Shown piece after piece: positions 54,573 to 64,000 of a stretch of 64,000 nt of DNA. Position numbers and translations under genes: made by a program. The stretch lies in NCBI RefSeq assembly GCF_024509525.1, contig NZ_JAMWEM010000001.1, forward strand, positions 310,001-374,000. Reading direction: 5' to 3'. How positions within the stretch are numbered: position 1 is the first letter of the stretch; every line of letters starts with the position of its first letter. The notes below the pieces were generated by a model. That model was not told the DNA's origin, made no database searches, and saw nothing but the letters and a program-made list of their open reading frames with translations. This stretch comes from Streptococcus suis. Lineage in GTDB: Bacteria; Bacillota; Bacilli; Lactobacillales; Streptococcaceae.

Positions 54573-56252
54573 ATGTCATCAGTCAATCTAAAACCTCATG
54601 AAGTTGGCGTTTTCGCCATCGGTGGTTTGGGAGAAATCGGGAAAAATACCTATGGTATCGAGTATAAGGATGAAATTCTCATCGTCGATGCCGGTATCAA
54701 GTTCCCAGAAGATGACCTATTGGGTATCGACTACGTTATCCCAGACTACTCCTATATCGTTGAAAATCTAGATCGTGTCAAAGGTCTAGTCATTACCCAC
54801 GGTCACGAAGACCACATCGGAGGCATTCCCTTCTTACTCAAGCAAGCCAATGTCCCAATCTATGCTGGACCTTTAGCCCTCGCCCTTATTCGTGGAAAAC
54901 TGGAAGAACACGGACTCCTCCGTGATGCAACCTTGCATGAAATCAATCATAATACAGAGTTGACCTTCAAGCACCTCAAAGTCAGCTTCTTCCGCACCAC
55001 CCACTCTATCCCAGAACCACTTGGTATTGTCGTTGACACCCCGCAAGGGAAAATCGTCTGTACCGGTGACTTCAAGTTCGACTTCACTCCTGTTGGTGAG
55101 CCAGCTGACTTGCACCGCATGGCCGCACTCGGTGAAGAAGGCGTTCTCTGCCTCCTCTCCGACTCGACAAATGCTGAAGTCCCAACCTTCACCAACTCGG
55201 AAAAAGTGGTCGGTCAGTCCATTATGAAGCTGATTGAAGGCATCCACGGACGTATCATCTTTGCTTCCTTTGCCTCCAACATCTTCCGTCTGCAACAGGC
55301 GGCTGACGCAGCAGTCAAGACTGGTCGCAAAATTGCTGTCTTTGGACGTTCTATGGAGAAAGCCATCGTCAATGGTATCGAGCTCGGCTATATCAAGGTA
55401 CCAAAAGATACCTTTATCGAACCAAACGAAATCAAAGAATACCCTGCCAGCGAAATTATGATTCTCTGTACAGGGAGCCAAGGGGAGCCAATGGCTGCCC
55501 TATCTCGCATTGCCCACGGTACTCACCGCCAGGTTCAACTCCAGCCGGGCGACACGGTTATTTTCTCGTCCAGTCCTATTCCGGGAAATACCACAGGTGT
55601 TAACAAGCTCATCAATATCTTGATTGAAGCCGGTGTCGATGTGATTCACGGCAAGATTAACAACATCCATACCTCTGGACACGGTGGCCAGCAAGAGCAA
55701 AAACTCATGCTCCGCTTGATCAAACCAAAATACTTCATGCCTGTCCATGGCGAATACCGCATGCAAAAAATCCATGCCAGTCTGGCAGTGGATACTGGCG
55801 TGCCAAAGGACAACATCTTCATCATGGAAAACGGCGATGTCCTAGCACTGACCAAGGATTCTGCACGATTGGCCGGTAAGTTCAATGCTCAAGACATCTA
55901 CGTGGACGGAAACCGCATCGGTGAAATCGGTGCAGCTGTCCTCAAAGACCGACGTGATCTCTCAGAAGATGGTGTTGTCCTTGCAGTTGCAACCGTTGAC
56001 TTCAAGTCCAAGATGATTCTAGCAGGACCTGATATCCTCAGCCGAGGCTTCATCTATATGCGTGAATCTGGTGACTTAATTCGCGAAAGCCAACGCGTTC
56101 TCTTCAACGCTATCCGCATCGCCATGCGCAATAAAGATGCCAATATCCAGACAGTCAATGGCGCCATCGTCAATGCCCTACGACCATTCCTATACGAAAA
56201 AACAGAGCGTGAACCGATTATTATTCCAATGATTCTGACGCCTGACCGATAA
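54573..56252 (+). CDS. rnjA: Ribonuclease J1
   Basis: The 559-residue metallo-beta-lactamase/beta-CASP nuclease degrades and matures RNA as an endonuclease and 5' exonuclease. The zinc motif HGHEDHIGG is at residues 76-84, with the beta-CASP domain ([23 protein letters not shown]) and the C-terminal HGEYRM and HTSGHGGQ blocks. It follows rpoY in one operon with a terminator-bearing leader, which may be a target of its own activity. Confidence 0.96.
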   Translation: MSSVNLKPHEVGVFAIGGLGEIGKNTYGIEYKDEILIVDAGIKFPEDDLLGIDYVIPDYSYIVENLDRVKGLVITHGHEDHIGGIPFLLKQANVPIYAGPLALALIRGKLEEHGLLRDATLHEINHNTELTFKHLKVSFFRTTHSIPEPLGIVVDTPQGKIVCTGDFKFDFTPVGEPADLHRMAALGEEGVLCLLSDSTNAEVPTFTNSEKVVGQSIMKLIEGIHGRIIFASFASNIFRLQQAADAAVKTGRKIAVFGRSMEKAIVNGIELGYIKVPKDTFIEPNEIKEYPASEIMILCTGSQGEPMAALSRIAHGTHRQVQLQPGDTVIFSSSPIPGNTTGVNKLINILIEAGVDVIHGKINNIHTSGHGGQQEQKLMLRLIKPKYFMPVHGEYRMQKIHASLAVDTGVPKDNIFIMENGDVLALTKDSARLAGKFNAQDIYVDGNRIGEIGAAVLKDRRDLSEDGVVLAVATVDFKSKMILAGPDILSRGFIYMRESGDLIRESQRVLFNAIRIAMRNKDANIQTVNGAIVNALRPFLYEKTEREPIIIPMILTPDR

Positions 56253-56259
56253 CACACTA

Positions 56260-56288
56260 AAATCCCAGAGGTTAAATCTCTGGGATTT
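56260..56288 (+). terminator. Terminator of rnjA
   Basis: AAATCCCAGAG pairs perfectly with CTCTGGGATTT around a seven-base loop, seven bases past the stop codon. Confidence 0.88.
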
Positions 56289-56361
56289 ATTTTATATTAA
56301 CAAGATAACCCAGCTTGAAAAAAGACAGATTTCAAGCTCATGTTTATCCCCTCGCCCCCAC

Positions 56362-56610
56362 TATTTCTTAGCTCAGGCCGAAACAGTCTCTTCCTAGACT
56401 ATTTCACTCCACTGGACCATTACACGCTTTCTAATTTCTCGGCTCGTGAACAAAGAACCCGTTGGGGTGCTAATTCGCTATCTGGTTTTCAAGCTCATGA
56501 AAAAATGGTCTTAGCGTCATTACTCGCTCTCTAATTTCTTAGCTCGTGAACAAAGGACCCGTCGGGGTCCTAATTCGCTATCTGGTTTTCAAGCTCATGA
56601 AAAAATGGTC
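56362..56610. repeat. Structured tandem repeats with 100-bp period between rnjA and glnA
   Basis: Two units (56421-56510 and 56521-56610) are offset by exactly 100 bases and share TCTAATTTCT, AGCTCGTGAACAAAG, CTAATTCGCTATCTGG and TTTTCAAGCTCATG. A third, partial unit begins near 56362. Each carries a short hairpin at the same place: AGTC/GACT in the first, an imperfect ACCC/GGGT in the second, and GGACCC/GGGTCC in the third. No protein is encoded. Apart from terminators this is all I see in the 370-base interval. Confidence 0.8.
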
Positions 56611-56627
56611 CACCGGACCATTTTTTT
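56600..56627. terminator. Terminator of glnA
   Basis: AAAAAATGGTCC pairs perfectly with GGACCATTTTTT around a three-base loop; A and T tracts on both sides make it bidirectional. It overlaps the glnA stop codon. Confidence 0.85.
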
Positions 56628-57972
56628 AATACATATCCAAATAGTTATCAATTTCCCATTGGGAAACGTAAGTTGCATAGCTTGCCCACTCAATTTTTTT
56701 AGCTTCCACAAAGTTCGTGTAAATATGGTCTCCAAGAGCAGCCCGAACAACTTCATCTTTACGGAGTGCCTTCAACGCATTATGCAAGGTTGAAGGAAGA
56801 TCAGTAATACCTGCTTCGCGGCGTTGCTCATCACTCATCGCATATATATTTGTTTCAACCGGTGTTGGAGCTTCTATCTTATTTTCGATACCATCTAAAC
56901 CAACTTCTAAAAGGACAGCCATCGTTAAATATGGATTAGCTGTAGGGTCTACCGAACGCAATTCCAAACGCGTCCCCATACCACGTGAAGCTGGAACTCG
57001 TACCAATGGCGAACGGTTTCTACCAGCCCAAGCAATATAAACAGGCGCTTCAAATCCAGGAACCAAACGTTTGTAAGAGTTAACAGTTGGGTTTGTAATA
57101 GCAGTATAGTTGTACGCATGTTCTAACAAACCACCCAAGAAATGGTAAGCTGTTTGTGATAACTGCATGCCACGCGGGTCAGCTGGGTCAAAGAAAGCAT
57201 TGTTTCCGTCCTTGTCAAAGAGTGACATGTTGCAGTGCATACCTGATCCAGCAATACCAAATTTAGGCTTAGCCATAAAGGTCGCATAAAGACCATGTTT
57301 ACGAGCAATTGTTTTAACAACCAATTTGAAAATCTGGATGTTATCACAAGCTTTCAATACATCTGCATATTTAAAGTCAATCTCATGCTGTCCAACCGCA
57401 ACCTCATGGTGGCTAGCTTCTACTTCAAATCCCATTTCGGTCAAGACATTTACAATTTCACGACGAGTATTATCTGCTAGGTCAGTTGGAGCTAAGTCAA
57501 AGTAGCCACCCTTGTCATTCACTTCAAGGGTTGGATTACCCTGTTCATCCATTTTAAAAAGGAAAAACTCTGGCTCAGGTCCCAAGTTGAAAGAAGAGAA
57601 TCCAGCAGCTTCCATATGGCGCAAAGCTTTTTTCAAGTTCCCACGAGGATCACCAGCAAACGGCTCCCCTTCTGTTGTGTAAATATCACAAATCAAGCCA
57701 GCTACACGTCCGTTTTCATCCCCCCAAGGGAAAATAGTCCATGTATCTAAATCTGGATAAAGATACATATCTGATTCATTGATTCGAACAAATCCTTCAA
57801 TCGACGAACCATCGAACATTGCCTTATTCGACAAGACTTTATCTACCTGTTCTTCAGTCGCAGGAATTTCAACGTTTTTCATAACTCCCAAAATATCGGT
57901 AAACATTAAACGAATAAACGTTACGTTTTTCTCTTGAATGTCGCGTTTGATATCTGCTACTGTGTTGGCCAT
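56626..57972 (-). CDS. glnA: Glutamine synthetase
   Basis: The 448-residue GSI-alpha-type enzyme makes glutamine from glutamate, ammonia and ATP as a dodecamer. It has [14 protein letters not shown] near the start, the DGSSIEGF loop, [20 protein letters not shown] (ATP/glutamate site) and [18 protein letters not shown]. It lacks the adenylylated-tyrosine region of GSI-beta. It follows glnR by 40 bases, and the pair is autoregulated through GlnR. Confidence 0.96.
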   Translation of the reverse strand: MANTVADIKRDIQEKNVTFIRLMFTDILGVMKNVEIPATEEQVDKVLSNKAMFDGSSIEGFVRINESDMYLYPDLDTWTIFPWGDENGRVAGLICDIYTTEGEPFAGDPRGNLKKALRHMEAAGFSSFNLGPEPEFFLFKMDEQGNPTLEVNDKGGYFDLAPTDLADNTRREIVNVLTEMGFEVEASHHEVAVGQHEIDFKYADVLKACDNIQIFKLVVKTIARKHGLYATFMAKPKFGIAGSGMHCNMSLFDKDGNNAFFDPADPRGMQLSQTAYHFLGGLLEHAYNYTAITNPTVNSYKRLVPGFEAPVYIAWAGRNRSPLVRVPASRGMGTRLELRSVDPTANPYLTMAVLLEVGLDGIENKIEAPTPVETNIYAMSDEQRREAGITDLPSTLHNALKALRKDEVVRAALGDHIYTNFVEAKKIEWASYATYVSQWEIDNYLDMY

Positions 57973-58012
57973 TATGTCTCCTTTTATTTACTACTGATGT
58001 CAGTTAGACTGA

Positions 58013-58372
58013 CTAACGAAAAATACTGCTACTCGGACTAGAAAAGCGTCCTTGATTGCGAAGCTCATCCTGGAGAATGCGCCGCACATCTTCATCTGTC
58101 AAAGTTTTTTCCTGTTCCTGCTTCACCTTGCGATTGGCATATTCTTTTTTAATCGCCGCAATATTCAAGCCTTCATCTAGAAAATCCTTTATTTCCAACA
58201 AAAGGTCCATGTCATTCAAAGAATAGAGGCGTCGATTGCCCTCGTTACGATTGGGACAAATCAGACCATGTTCCTCGTAGTAGCGAATCTGACGCGCTGT
58301 CAAATCCGTTAATTTCATAACACTACCAATTGGAAAGACAGCCAACGATCTACGAAACTCTTTTTCTCTCAT
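58013..58372 (-). CDS. glnR: Nitrogen-metabolism repressor GlnR (MerR family)
   Basis: The 119-residue MerR-type repressor controls glnRA and other nitrogen genes with feedback-inhibited glutamine synthetase as partner. It has the helix-turn-helix MKLTDLTARQIRYYEEHGLI and a C-terminal tail RFSSPSSSIFR that senses GlnA. The ATG at 58372 has AAAGGAG upstream; the longer frame to 58423 covers the promoter. Confidence 0.95.
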   Translation of the reverse strand: MREKEFRRSLAVFPIGSVMKLTDLTARQIRYYEEHGLICPNRNEGNRRLYSLNDMDLLLEIKDFLDEGLNIAAIKKEYANRKVKQEQEKTLTDEDVRRILQDELRNQGRFSSPSSSIFR

Positions 58373-58394
58373 AGGCAGCTCCTTTCTGATTCCT

Positions 58395-58423
58395 ATTATA
58401 GGGTATTTTTTTCTATTCGTCAA
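58395..58423 (-). promoter_or_regulatory. Promoter of glnRA
   Basis: TTGACG (58418-58423) and TATAAT (58395-58400), spacer 17 bases. Confidence 0.85.
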
Positions 58424-58430
58424 TTAACCA

Positions 58431-58447
58431 TGTTAGATTTTATGACA
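58431..58447. promoter_or_regulatory. GlnR box
   Basis: TGTTAGATTTTATGACA fits the GlnR consensus TGTNAN7TNACA exactly and lies eight bases upstream of the glnR -35 box. Only this one full box was found; a second often overlaps the promoter in relatives. Confidence 0.8.
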
Positions 58448-58452
58448 CAAAA

Positions 58453-58965
58453 TCACTTCTGAAAACGTTTTTTTACTTTGTTAATGTCATAATTAACCAA
58501 AATAGCTATAAAGACACCGACAAAAGTTTCAAAAACTCTCACAAAGACATATTCTATAGCATTCCCTGACGGAATGGATAAGGTAATAATCAACATGGCC
58601 GAAACTCCACCTATAATTCCAGCCTTATTGTTCATCGATACATTGGTCATAATAGTCAACATAACACAAATAGGGACACAGAATAAAGTGACTAGATAGT
58701 GATTATGAAACAGACCATCTATTAGGAAAAATAGCAGAGCATAGAAGCCACCTATGGAATTACCCAAAATCCGCGATGTCCCAAAATGAACACTCTGGTC
58801 AAAATCTTCCCGCAAACTAAAAACTGATGTCAAAGCCGCAATTTGAATACCCTGCCAGCCAAAAAGACCAAACAAAAGGATAACCAAAAAAACAGCCAAA
58901 CCAGACTTAAAAGTCCTCAAGCCCAACTTAAATTCTTTGGGATTAAATTTATATTTCTTGAACAT
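58453..58965 (-). CDS. Aromatic acid exporter (ArAE/FUSC-like) membrane protein
   Basis: The 170-residue protein has four or five membrane segments (GLRTFKSGLAVFLVILLFGLFG, residues 15-36) and the FGTSRILGNSIGG segment common to the N-terminal membrane domain of the ArAE_1/FUSC family. It is short for an exporter, lacking the usual C-terminal cytoplasmic part. It ends just upstream of the glnR promoter. Function is not established. Confidence 0.7.
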   Translation of the reverse strand: MFKKYKFNPKEFKLGLRTFKSGLAVFLVILLFGLFGWQGIQIAALTSVFSLREDFDQSVHFGTSRILGNSIGGFYALLFFLIDGLFHNHYLVTLFCVPICVMLTIMTNVSMNNKAGIIGGVSAMLIITLSIPSGNAIEYVFVRVFETFVGVFIAILVNYDINKVKKRFQK

Positions 58966-58974
58966 ACTTCTATT

Positions 58975-59511
58975 TTAACATGAAGCAGATGATTTGTGGG
59001 ATAAATACGCTAAGTAATAGACTTGCAATATATAAAAACTGACTGAGGCTACCATTACTACTATCTTAAAAGCTGGCTGAACATCAAAATCACCAACTCC
59101 ATTTACATGTATACTAGTCAAACTCATAATTATCATAAGAATATACATGTGCGACAAGCCAAGAAGCAAATGCCACACCAACTTCCAACCGTTGCACCTG
59201 TCATATTTCCAGATACGTAACGAGAAAAATGAGAGAGTGTGTGGCAAAGTAACCATCCCAAGGGTTAGCACAATCGCAAATCTTCAAATACTCTGCCATA
59301 AGTAAAAATAGATGAAAAACACAGCAAAGGATAAGAGACAACATTGCAATAGATACAGTCGCTCTTTCCATTGCTCAAGTTGTGCTGAAATACACTTTAT
59401 CGAAGGAAGTACATGAATCGTTCTCAGCACTAAAAAGCCTAATAAATGAAGAAACAAGTAGAACAATATATAGAAAAATAGACTATCTCCCGACAGTAAA
59501 TCATCAATCAT
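58975..59511 (-). pseudogene. Membrane protein gene interrupted by an in-frame TGA
   Basis: Two open stretches in one frame, 59511-59284 (75 codons, starting MIDDLLSGDSLFFYILFYLF) and a continuation to 58975, are separated by a single TGA at 59284-59286 and four codons. Read through, they give about 178 residues with five or six membrane segments and no gap in hydrophobic pattern. A hypothetical membrane gene occupies the same place between pgk and glnR in relatives. A base change making TGA from TGG or CGA would explain it. Function unknown. Confidence 0.65.
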
Positions 59512-59606
59512 ATAACACTCCCAAATCTATTCACAAAAACTAGCTTGAATATGTCAATCACTCAGAAAGAAATCAGGCCAACTCCCCAAAAATTCCTCTC
59601 CATATT

Positions 59607-59635
59607 AAGAAAAGAGTTGCTTTCACAACCCTTTT
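59607..59635 (-). terminator. Terminator of pgk
   Basis: AAAAGGGTTG pairs with CAACTCTTTT (one wobble) around a six-base loop, with TTTTCTT on the minus strand, 12 bases past the pgk stop codon. Confidence 0.8.
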
Positions 59636-59647
59636 CTTCATCGTATA

Positions 59648-60847
59648 TTACTTTTCAGTCAATGCTGCGAGACCAGGCAACACTTTACCTTCTAACAACT
59701 CCATAGATGCACCACCACCAGTTGAGATCCATGAGAACTTGTCTGCACGGCCAAGGTTGATCGCAGCTGCCGCTGAGTCACCACCACCAATGATTGATTT
59801 AACGCCTGGTTGTTTCACGATAGCATCCATTACACCGATTGTACCTGCTTGGAAGTCTGGGTTTTCAAATACACCCATAGGTCCGTTCCAAACAACTGTT
59901 TTCGCACCAGTCAAAGCTTCGTCAAACTTAGCGATTGACTTAGGACCGATGTCAAGACCAAGGAAGCCTTCTGAAACTGCTTCGCCTTCTGTGTCGCGAA
60001 CTTCAGTGTATCCAGCAAATGCGTTAGCTTCTTTTGAGTCAACTGGCAAGATCAATTTACCGTTAGCTTTTTCAAGAAGTGCTTTTGCCACATCAAGCTT
60101 GTCTTCTTCTACAAGTGAGTTACCGATTTCGATACCTTGAGCTTTGTAGAATGTGTAAGTCATACCACCACCGATAAGAACTTTGTCAGCTTTTTCAAGA
60201 AGGTTCTCGATAACACCGATCTTATCAGATACTTTTGAACCACCAAGGATTGCCACGAATGGGCGCTCTGGAGTTTCAACAGCTTCTTGGATGTAAGCAA
60301 TTTCGTTTTCCAAAAGGAAACCAGCTACAGCTTTTTCTACGTTTGCTGAGATACCAACGTTTGATGCGTGTGCACGGTGTGCAGTACCAAATGCATCGTT
60401 AACGAAGATACCATCACCAAGTGAAGCCCAGTATTTACCAAGTTCTTCGTCGTTTTTAGATTCTTTCTTACCGTCAACATCTTCGAAACGAGTGTTTTCA
60501 ACAAGGAGAACTTGTCCATCTTCCAAAGCGTTGATAGCAGCTTCCAATTCAGCACCACGAGTTGCACCTGCGATAAATGCAACGTCTTGACCCAATTTAG
60601 CCGCCAAGTCAGCTGCTACAGGAGCCAATGATTTACCTTCTTTGTCAGCTTCTTCTTTCACACGACCAAGGTGAGAGAAAAGAATTGCACGTCCACCTTG
60701 CTCAAGGATGTACTTGATGGTTGGAAGAGCTGCAGTGATACGGTTGTCGTTTGTGATAACGCCATCTTTCAAAGGCACGTTAAAGTCCACACGGACAAGA
60801 ACTTTTTTACCCTTCAATTCAACGTCTTTAACAGTCAATTTTGCCAT
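59648..60847 (-). CDS. pgk: Phosphoglycerate kinase
   Basis: The 399-residue glycolytic enzyme transfers phosphate from 1,3-bisphosphoglycerate to ADP. It has [14 protein letters not shown] near the start, SHLGRVKEE, and the C-terminal ATP loop [16 protein letters not shown] with [16 protein letters not shown]. It stands between gap and the membrane gene, with its own promoter and terminator. Codon use is highly biased, as for abundant proteins. Confidence 0.97.
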   Translation of the reverse strand: MAKLTVKDVELKGKKVLVRVDFNVPLKDGVITNDNRITAALPTIKYILEQGGRAILFSHLGRVKEEADKEGKSLAPVAADLAAKLGQDVAFIAGATRGAELEAAINALEDGQVLLVENTRFEDVDGKKESKNDEELGKYWASLGDGIFVNDAFGTAHRAHASNVGISANVEKAVAGFLLENEIAYIQEAVETPERPFVAILGGSKVSDKIGVIENLLEKADKVLIGGGMTYTFYKAQGIEIGNSLVEEDKLDVAKALLEKANGKLILPVDSKEANAFAGYTEVRDTEGEAVSEGFLGLDIGPKSIAKFDEALTGAKTVVWNGPMGVFENPDFQAGTIGVMDAIVKQPGVKSIIGGGDSAAAAINLGRADKFSWISTGGGASMELLEGKVLPGLAALTEK

Positions 60848-60882
60848 GAGATAAAAACTCCTTAAAAATTTAATACGAGTTC

Positions 60883-60891
60883 ATTATATCA
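60883..60891 (-). promoter_or_regulatory. Extended -10 promoter of pgk
   Basis: TGA followed by TATAAT about 35 bases before the pgk start on the minus strand; no consensus -35. Confidence 0.55.
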
Positions 60892-60953
60892 CAAATTCTC
60901 AAAAAACGGTAGGACTTACCTAGCTTTCCACGCGTTTTCCGTACCTTCTGTCA

Positions 60954-60977
60954 ACAAAAAGAGGCCGAAGCCTCTTT
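60954..60977 (-). terminator. Terminator of gap
   Basis: AAAGAGGC pairs with GCCTCTTT around a stable TTCG tetraloop, followed by TTTTTG on the minus strand. Confidence 0.9.
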
Positions 60978-60992
60978 GATTTTCACTAAGGA

Positions 60993-62003
60993 TTATTTAG
61001 CGATTTTTGCGAAGTACTCAAGGGTACGAACAAGTTGTGAAGTGTAAGACATTTCGTTGTCATACCATGAAACAACTTTAACCAATTGTTTGCCGTCAAC
61101 ATCAAGAACTTTAGTTTGAGTTGCATCGAACAATGAACCGAATGAGATACCTACGATATCTGAAGAAACGATTTGGTCTTCAGTGTAACCGTAAGATTCG
61201 TTTGAAGCAGCTTTCATTGCAGCGTTAACTTCTTCAGCAGTTACGTTCTTGTCAAGTACAGCTACCAATTCAGTTACAGAACCTGTTGGAACTGGAACAC
61301 GTTGTGCAGCACCGTCCAATTTACCGTTTAATTCTGGGATTACCAAGCCGATAGCTTTAGCAGCACCAGTTGAGTTAGGAACGATGTTTGCAGCAGCAGC
61401 ACGAGCACGACGAAGGTCACCACCACGGTGTGGTCCGTCAAGAACCATTTGGTCACCAGTGTAACCGTGGATTGTAGTCATCAAACCTTCTACAATACCG
61501 AAGTTGTCATGAAGAGCTTTAGCCATTGGAGCCAAACAGTTTGTAGTACATGAAGCACCTGAGATAACTGTTTCAGTACCATCAAGGATGTCGTGGTTAG
61601 TGTTGAAAACAACAGTTTTAACATCGTTACCACCAGGAGCAGTGATAACAACTTTTTTAGCACCGTTAGCGTGGATGTGTTGCTCAGCTTTTTCTTTAGA
61701 AGCGAAGAAACCTGTTGCTTCCAAAACGATATCTACACCGTCAGTAGCCCAGTCAATGTTTCCTGGCTCACGCTCAGCAGAAACTTTAACGAATTTACCG
61801 TTAACTTCAAAACCACCATCTTTAACTTCAACAGTACCGTCGAAACGACCTTGAGTTGTGTCATATTTCAACAAGTGTGCAAGCATTGCTGGATCTGTAA
61901 GGTCGTTGATGCGAGCAACTTCAACACCTTCTACGTTTTGGATACGACGGAAAGCAAGACGACCGATACGTCCAAAACCGTTAATACCAACTTTAACTAC
62001 CAT
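60993..62003 (-). CDS. gap: Glyceraldehyde-3-phosphate dehydrogenase
   Basis: The 336-residue NAD enzyme oxidises glyceraldehyde 3-phosphate; in streptococci it is also surface-displayed and binds plasminogen. It has the Rossmann start [14 protein letters not shown], the catalytic Cys152 in SGASCTTNC, and [16 protein letters not shown] near the end. GGAGGAA precedes the ATG. It is monocistronic with a strong promoter. Confidence 0.98.
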   Translation of the reverse strand: MVVKVGINGFGRIGRLAFRRIQNVEGVEVARINDLTDPAMLAHLLKYDTTQGRFDGTVEVKDGGFEVNGKFVKVSAEREPGNIDWATDGVDIVLEATGFFASKEKAEQHIHANGAKKVVITAPGGNDVKTVVFNTNHDILDGTETVISGASCTTNCLAPMAKALHDNFGIVEGLMTTIHGYTGDQMVLDGPHRGGDLRRARAAAANIVPNSTGAAKAIGLVIPELNGKLDGAAQRVPVPTGSVTELVAVLDKNVTAEEVNAAMKAASNESYGYTEDQIVSSDIVGISFGSLFDATQTKVLDVDGKQLVKVVSWYDNEMSYTSQLVRTLEYFAKIAK

Positions 62004-62115
62004 GAATGATTTCCTCCTTATGAAAATCGAGTTCTATATTTTAAAAGGCAAGCCTTTTAATCCTTTTGTGAAAATTTTAACTTGTAAACATACAGGTTAC
62101 TTTTTCAACATTTTC

Positions 62116-62144
62116 ATTATATAACTTATCCGCCAAAATAGCAA
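62116..62144 (-). promoter_or_regulatory. Promoter of gap
   Basis: TTGCTA (62139-62144), 17 bases, TATAAT (62116-62121). A 110-base leader follows. Confidence 0.75.
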
Positions 62145-62165
62145 GACCTAGCTACTCTTTTTATA

Positions 62166-62192
62166 GAAAAAGGACCGGAAAATCCAGTCCTT
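62166..62192 (-). terminator. Terminator of fusA
   Basis: AAGGACTGGA pairs with TCCGGTCCTT (one wobble) around TTT, followed by TTTTTC on the minus strand, nine bases after the stop codon. Confidence 0.85.
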
Positions 62193-62200
62193 AGTAGCAA

Positions 62201-64000
62201 TTAAGCATTACCGCCGTTTTTCTTGATGATTTCATCTTGTACAGATTTTGGTACATCTTCGTAGTGGTCAAATACCATCATGAAAGTACCGCGACCTTGT
62301 GTTGCTGAACGAAGAACAGTTGCGTAACCGAACATTTCAGCAAGTGGCACATAAGCACGAACGATTTGTGTGTTACCACGAGCTTCCATACCATCAACGC
62401 GACCACGACGTGCAGTAACGTGACCCATAACGTCACCAAGGTTATCTTCTGGTGCAGTGATTGTTACAAGCATCATTGGCTCAAGGATAGTTGGTTGAGC
62501 TGATTTAGCTGCTTCTTTAAGGGCAAGAGATGCTGCCACTTTGAAGGCTGTTTCAGATGAGTCGACATCGTGGTATGAACCATCGTAAAGCTTAGCTTTA
62601 ACGTCAACGATTGGGTAACCAGCAAGAACACCGTTCGCCATAGATTCTACGAGACCTTTTTCAACCGCTGGGATGAATTCACGTGGAACCACACCACCGA
62701 CGATAGCATTCTCGAACTCGAAACCTTTACCTTCTTCGTTTGGTGTGAATTCGATCCAAACGTCACCGAATTGACCTTTACCACCAGACTGGCGTTTGAA
62801 GAAACCACGAGCTTGTGTAGAAGCGCGGAATGTTTCACGGTATGATACTTGAGGAGCACCTACGTTTGCTTCAACCTTGAATTCACGACGCATACGGTCA
62901 ACAAGGACATCCAAGTGCAATTCACCCATACCAGAGATAACTGTTTCACCAGTTTCAACGTTTGTTTCAACGCGGAATGTTGGATCTTCTTCAGCCAATT
63001 TAGAAAGGGCAATACCCATCTTATCTTGGTCAGCTTTAGACTTAGGCTCAACCATCAATTGGATAACTGGTTCTGGAACGTGGATTGACTCAAGGATGAT
63101 TTTTGCTTTTTCATCTGTCAACGAGTCACCAGTTGTAGTATCTTTCAAACCAACCGCTGCGGCGATGTCACCTGCATAAACAGTTTCAATTTCTTGACGG
63201 CTGTTTGCGTGCATTTGAAGGATACGTCCGATACGCTCACGTTTACCTTTAGAAGTGTTCAATACGTATGAACCGCTGTTAAGGACACCTGAGTATACAC
63301 GGAAGAATGTCAAACGACCTACGAATGGGTCAGTCATGATCTTGAAGGCAAGAGCTGCAAATGGCTCCTCATCTGATGCATGACGCTCTTCTTCAGCATC
63401 TGTATCTGGGTTAACACCTTTAATAGCAGGGATGTCAAGTGGGCTTGGAAGGTAGTCGATAACTGCATCAAGCATCAACTGAACACCTTTGTTTTTGAAG
63501 GCTGAACCACACAATACTGGGAAGAATTCAACGTTGATAGTTGCTTTACGGATAGCAGCTTTCAATTCTTCGTTTGTGATTTCTTCACCTTCAAGGTATT
63601 TCATCATCAATTCTTCATCAGTTTCAGCAACTGCTTCAACCAATTTTTCACGGTATTCTTGAGCTTGCTCAAGGTATTCAGCTGGAATATCTTCTTCAAG
63701 AATATCTGTACCAAGGTCGTTCGTATAGATTTCAGCTTTCATCTTGATCAAGTCGATGATACCACGGAACTCATCTTCAGAACCGATTGGCAATTGGATT
63801 GGATGAGCATTTGCTTGAAGACGCTCATGAAGTGTGCTTACTGAGTAAAGGAAGTCAGCACCGATTTTATCCATTTTGTTCGCAAATACGATACGTGGAA
63901 CACCGTATTCTGTTGCTTGACGCCATACTGTTTCAGTCTGTGGCTCAACACCTGATTGTGAGTCAAGAACGGTTACCGCACCGTCAAGAACACGAAGCGA
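62201..64000 (-). CDS. fusA: Elongation factor G, lacking its N-terminus at the window edge
   Basis: The visible 599 residues cover most of this GTPase, which drives ribosomal translocation. The window cuts into the G domain at [13 protein letters not shown]; the [10 protein letters not shown] motif (guanine-binding G4) is present, followed by domains II to V ([52 protein letters not shown]). About 94 residues, with the P loop, lie outside the window. It would be the last gene of the str operon. Confidence 0.98.
   Translation of the reverse strand, partial: SLRVLDGAVTVLDSQSGVEPQTETVWRQATEYGVPRIVFANKMDKIGADFLYSVSTLHERLQANAHPIQLPIGSEDEFRGIIDLIKMKAEIYTNDLGTDILEEDIPAEYLEQAQEYREKLVEAVAETDEELMMKYLEGEEITNEELKAAIRKATINVEFFPVLCGSAFKNKGVQLMLDAVIDYLPSPLDIPAIKGVNPDTDAEEERHASDEEPFAALAFKIMTDPFVGRLTFFRVYSGVLNSGSYVLNTSKGKRERIGRILQMHANSRQEIETVYAGDIAAAVGLKDTTTGDSLTDEKAKIILESIHVPEPVIQLMVEPKSKADQDKMGIALSKLAEEDPTFRVETNVETGETVISGMGELHLDVLVDRMRREFKVEANVGAPQVSYRETFRASTQARGFFKRQSGGKGQFGDVWIEFTPNEEGKGFEFENAIVGGVVPREFIPAVEKGLVESMANGVLAGYPIVDVKAKLYDGSYHDVDSSETAFKVAASLALKEAAKSAQPTILEPMMLVTITAPEDNLGDVMGHVTARRGRVDGMEARGNTQIVRAYVPLAEMFGYATVLRSATQGRGTFMMVFDHYEDVPKSVQDEIIKKNGGNA

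Noticed and set aside
54873-55481. 202-codon frame antisense to rnjA
   Set aside because: It is a shadow of codon bias in a conserved gene and has no similarity or start signals.
56362-56627. CRISPR array
   Set aside because: The 100-bp units are repeated almost entire, with no constant short repeat and variable spacers, and no cas genes lie nearby.
60901-60957. TTGACA after the gap terminator as an additional pgk promoter
   Set aside because: No -10 element is found 15-19 bases downstream on the minus strand.

Overview
The window reads as Streptococcus chromosome, most likely Streptococcus suis or a very close relative. I base this on low-GC codon use, AGGAGG-type ribosome binding sites, the order fusA-gap-pgk-(membrane gene)-glnR-glnA, rpoY-rnjA beside tsaB-rimI-tsaD, a complete lacABCD-TFEG-X operon with lacR, and RUP/BOX-like intergenic repeats. 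The species is recognition from memory, not a computed placement. No rRNA, tRNA or CRISPR array was seen.

Layout. 0-5 kb: mevalonate pathway (mvaD, mvaK1), a MATE transporter, thrC and two small genes, one a truncated PH-domain protein. 5-8 kb: adhE with a strong promoter and three Rex-like boxes. 8-13 kb: a fructose-type PTS, sugar-phosphate kinase and tagatose-bisphosphate aldolase operon with a divergent RpiR regulator, plausibly for tagatose or a related hexose. 13-15 kb: hisS, rpmF, rpmG. 15-16.4 kb: a 1.4-kb cadmium-resistance insert (cadD-cadC) sitting exactly at the 3' end of rpmG between two copies of that end, with a possible integrase tail. 16.5-22.6 kb: a metallophosphoesterase, then a 4-kb module (symporter, PatB-type lyase, RidA, DauR/YheO-like regulator) lying between two copies of the lacX 3' end. 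21.7-31.4 kb: the lactose/galactose tagatose-6-phosphate operon (lacR, lacABCD, lacT, lacFEGX).

31.6-42.1 kb is a damaged accessory zone: group II intron remnants on both sides of a GH31 alpha-glucosidase / oligosaccharide ABC importer / YesMN-type two-component locus. A deletion in that locus has removed the 5' ends of both the LplB-type permease and the sensor kinase. 42-53 kb: Nudix hydrolase, ABC exporter, alanine dehydrogenase, YeiH-type protein, AzlCD, the tRNA t6A genes tsaD-rimI-tsaB and an ABC half-transporter. 53-54 kb: an Rgg-family regulator with a convergent, previously overlooked 36-residue peptide gene that looks like a quorum-sensing pheromone precursor. 54-64 kb: rpoY-rnjA with a leader terminator, structured tandem repeats, glnRA, an ArAE-type membrane protein, a membrane gene split by a stop codon, pgk, gap and fusA (cut by the window edge).

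The genes connect through carbon flow and redox. PTS sugars enter glycolysis by two tagatose-bisphosphate aldolases, pass through Gap and Pgk, and NADH is recycled by AdhE under apparent Rex control. Cre-like sites at lac and ald suggest carbon catabolite control. The best candidates for something undescribed are the Rgg/peptide/ABC trio at 51.3-54.0 kb, the rpmG-integrated cad element, and the lyase/RidA module flanked by duplicated lacX ends.
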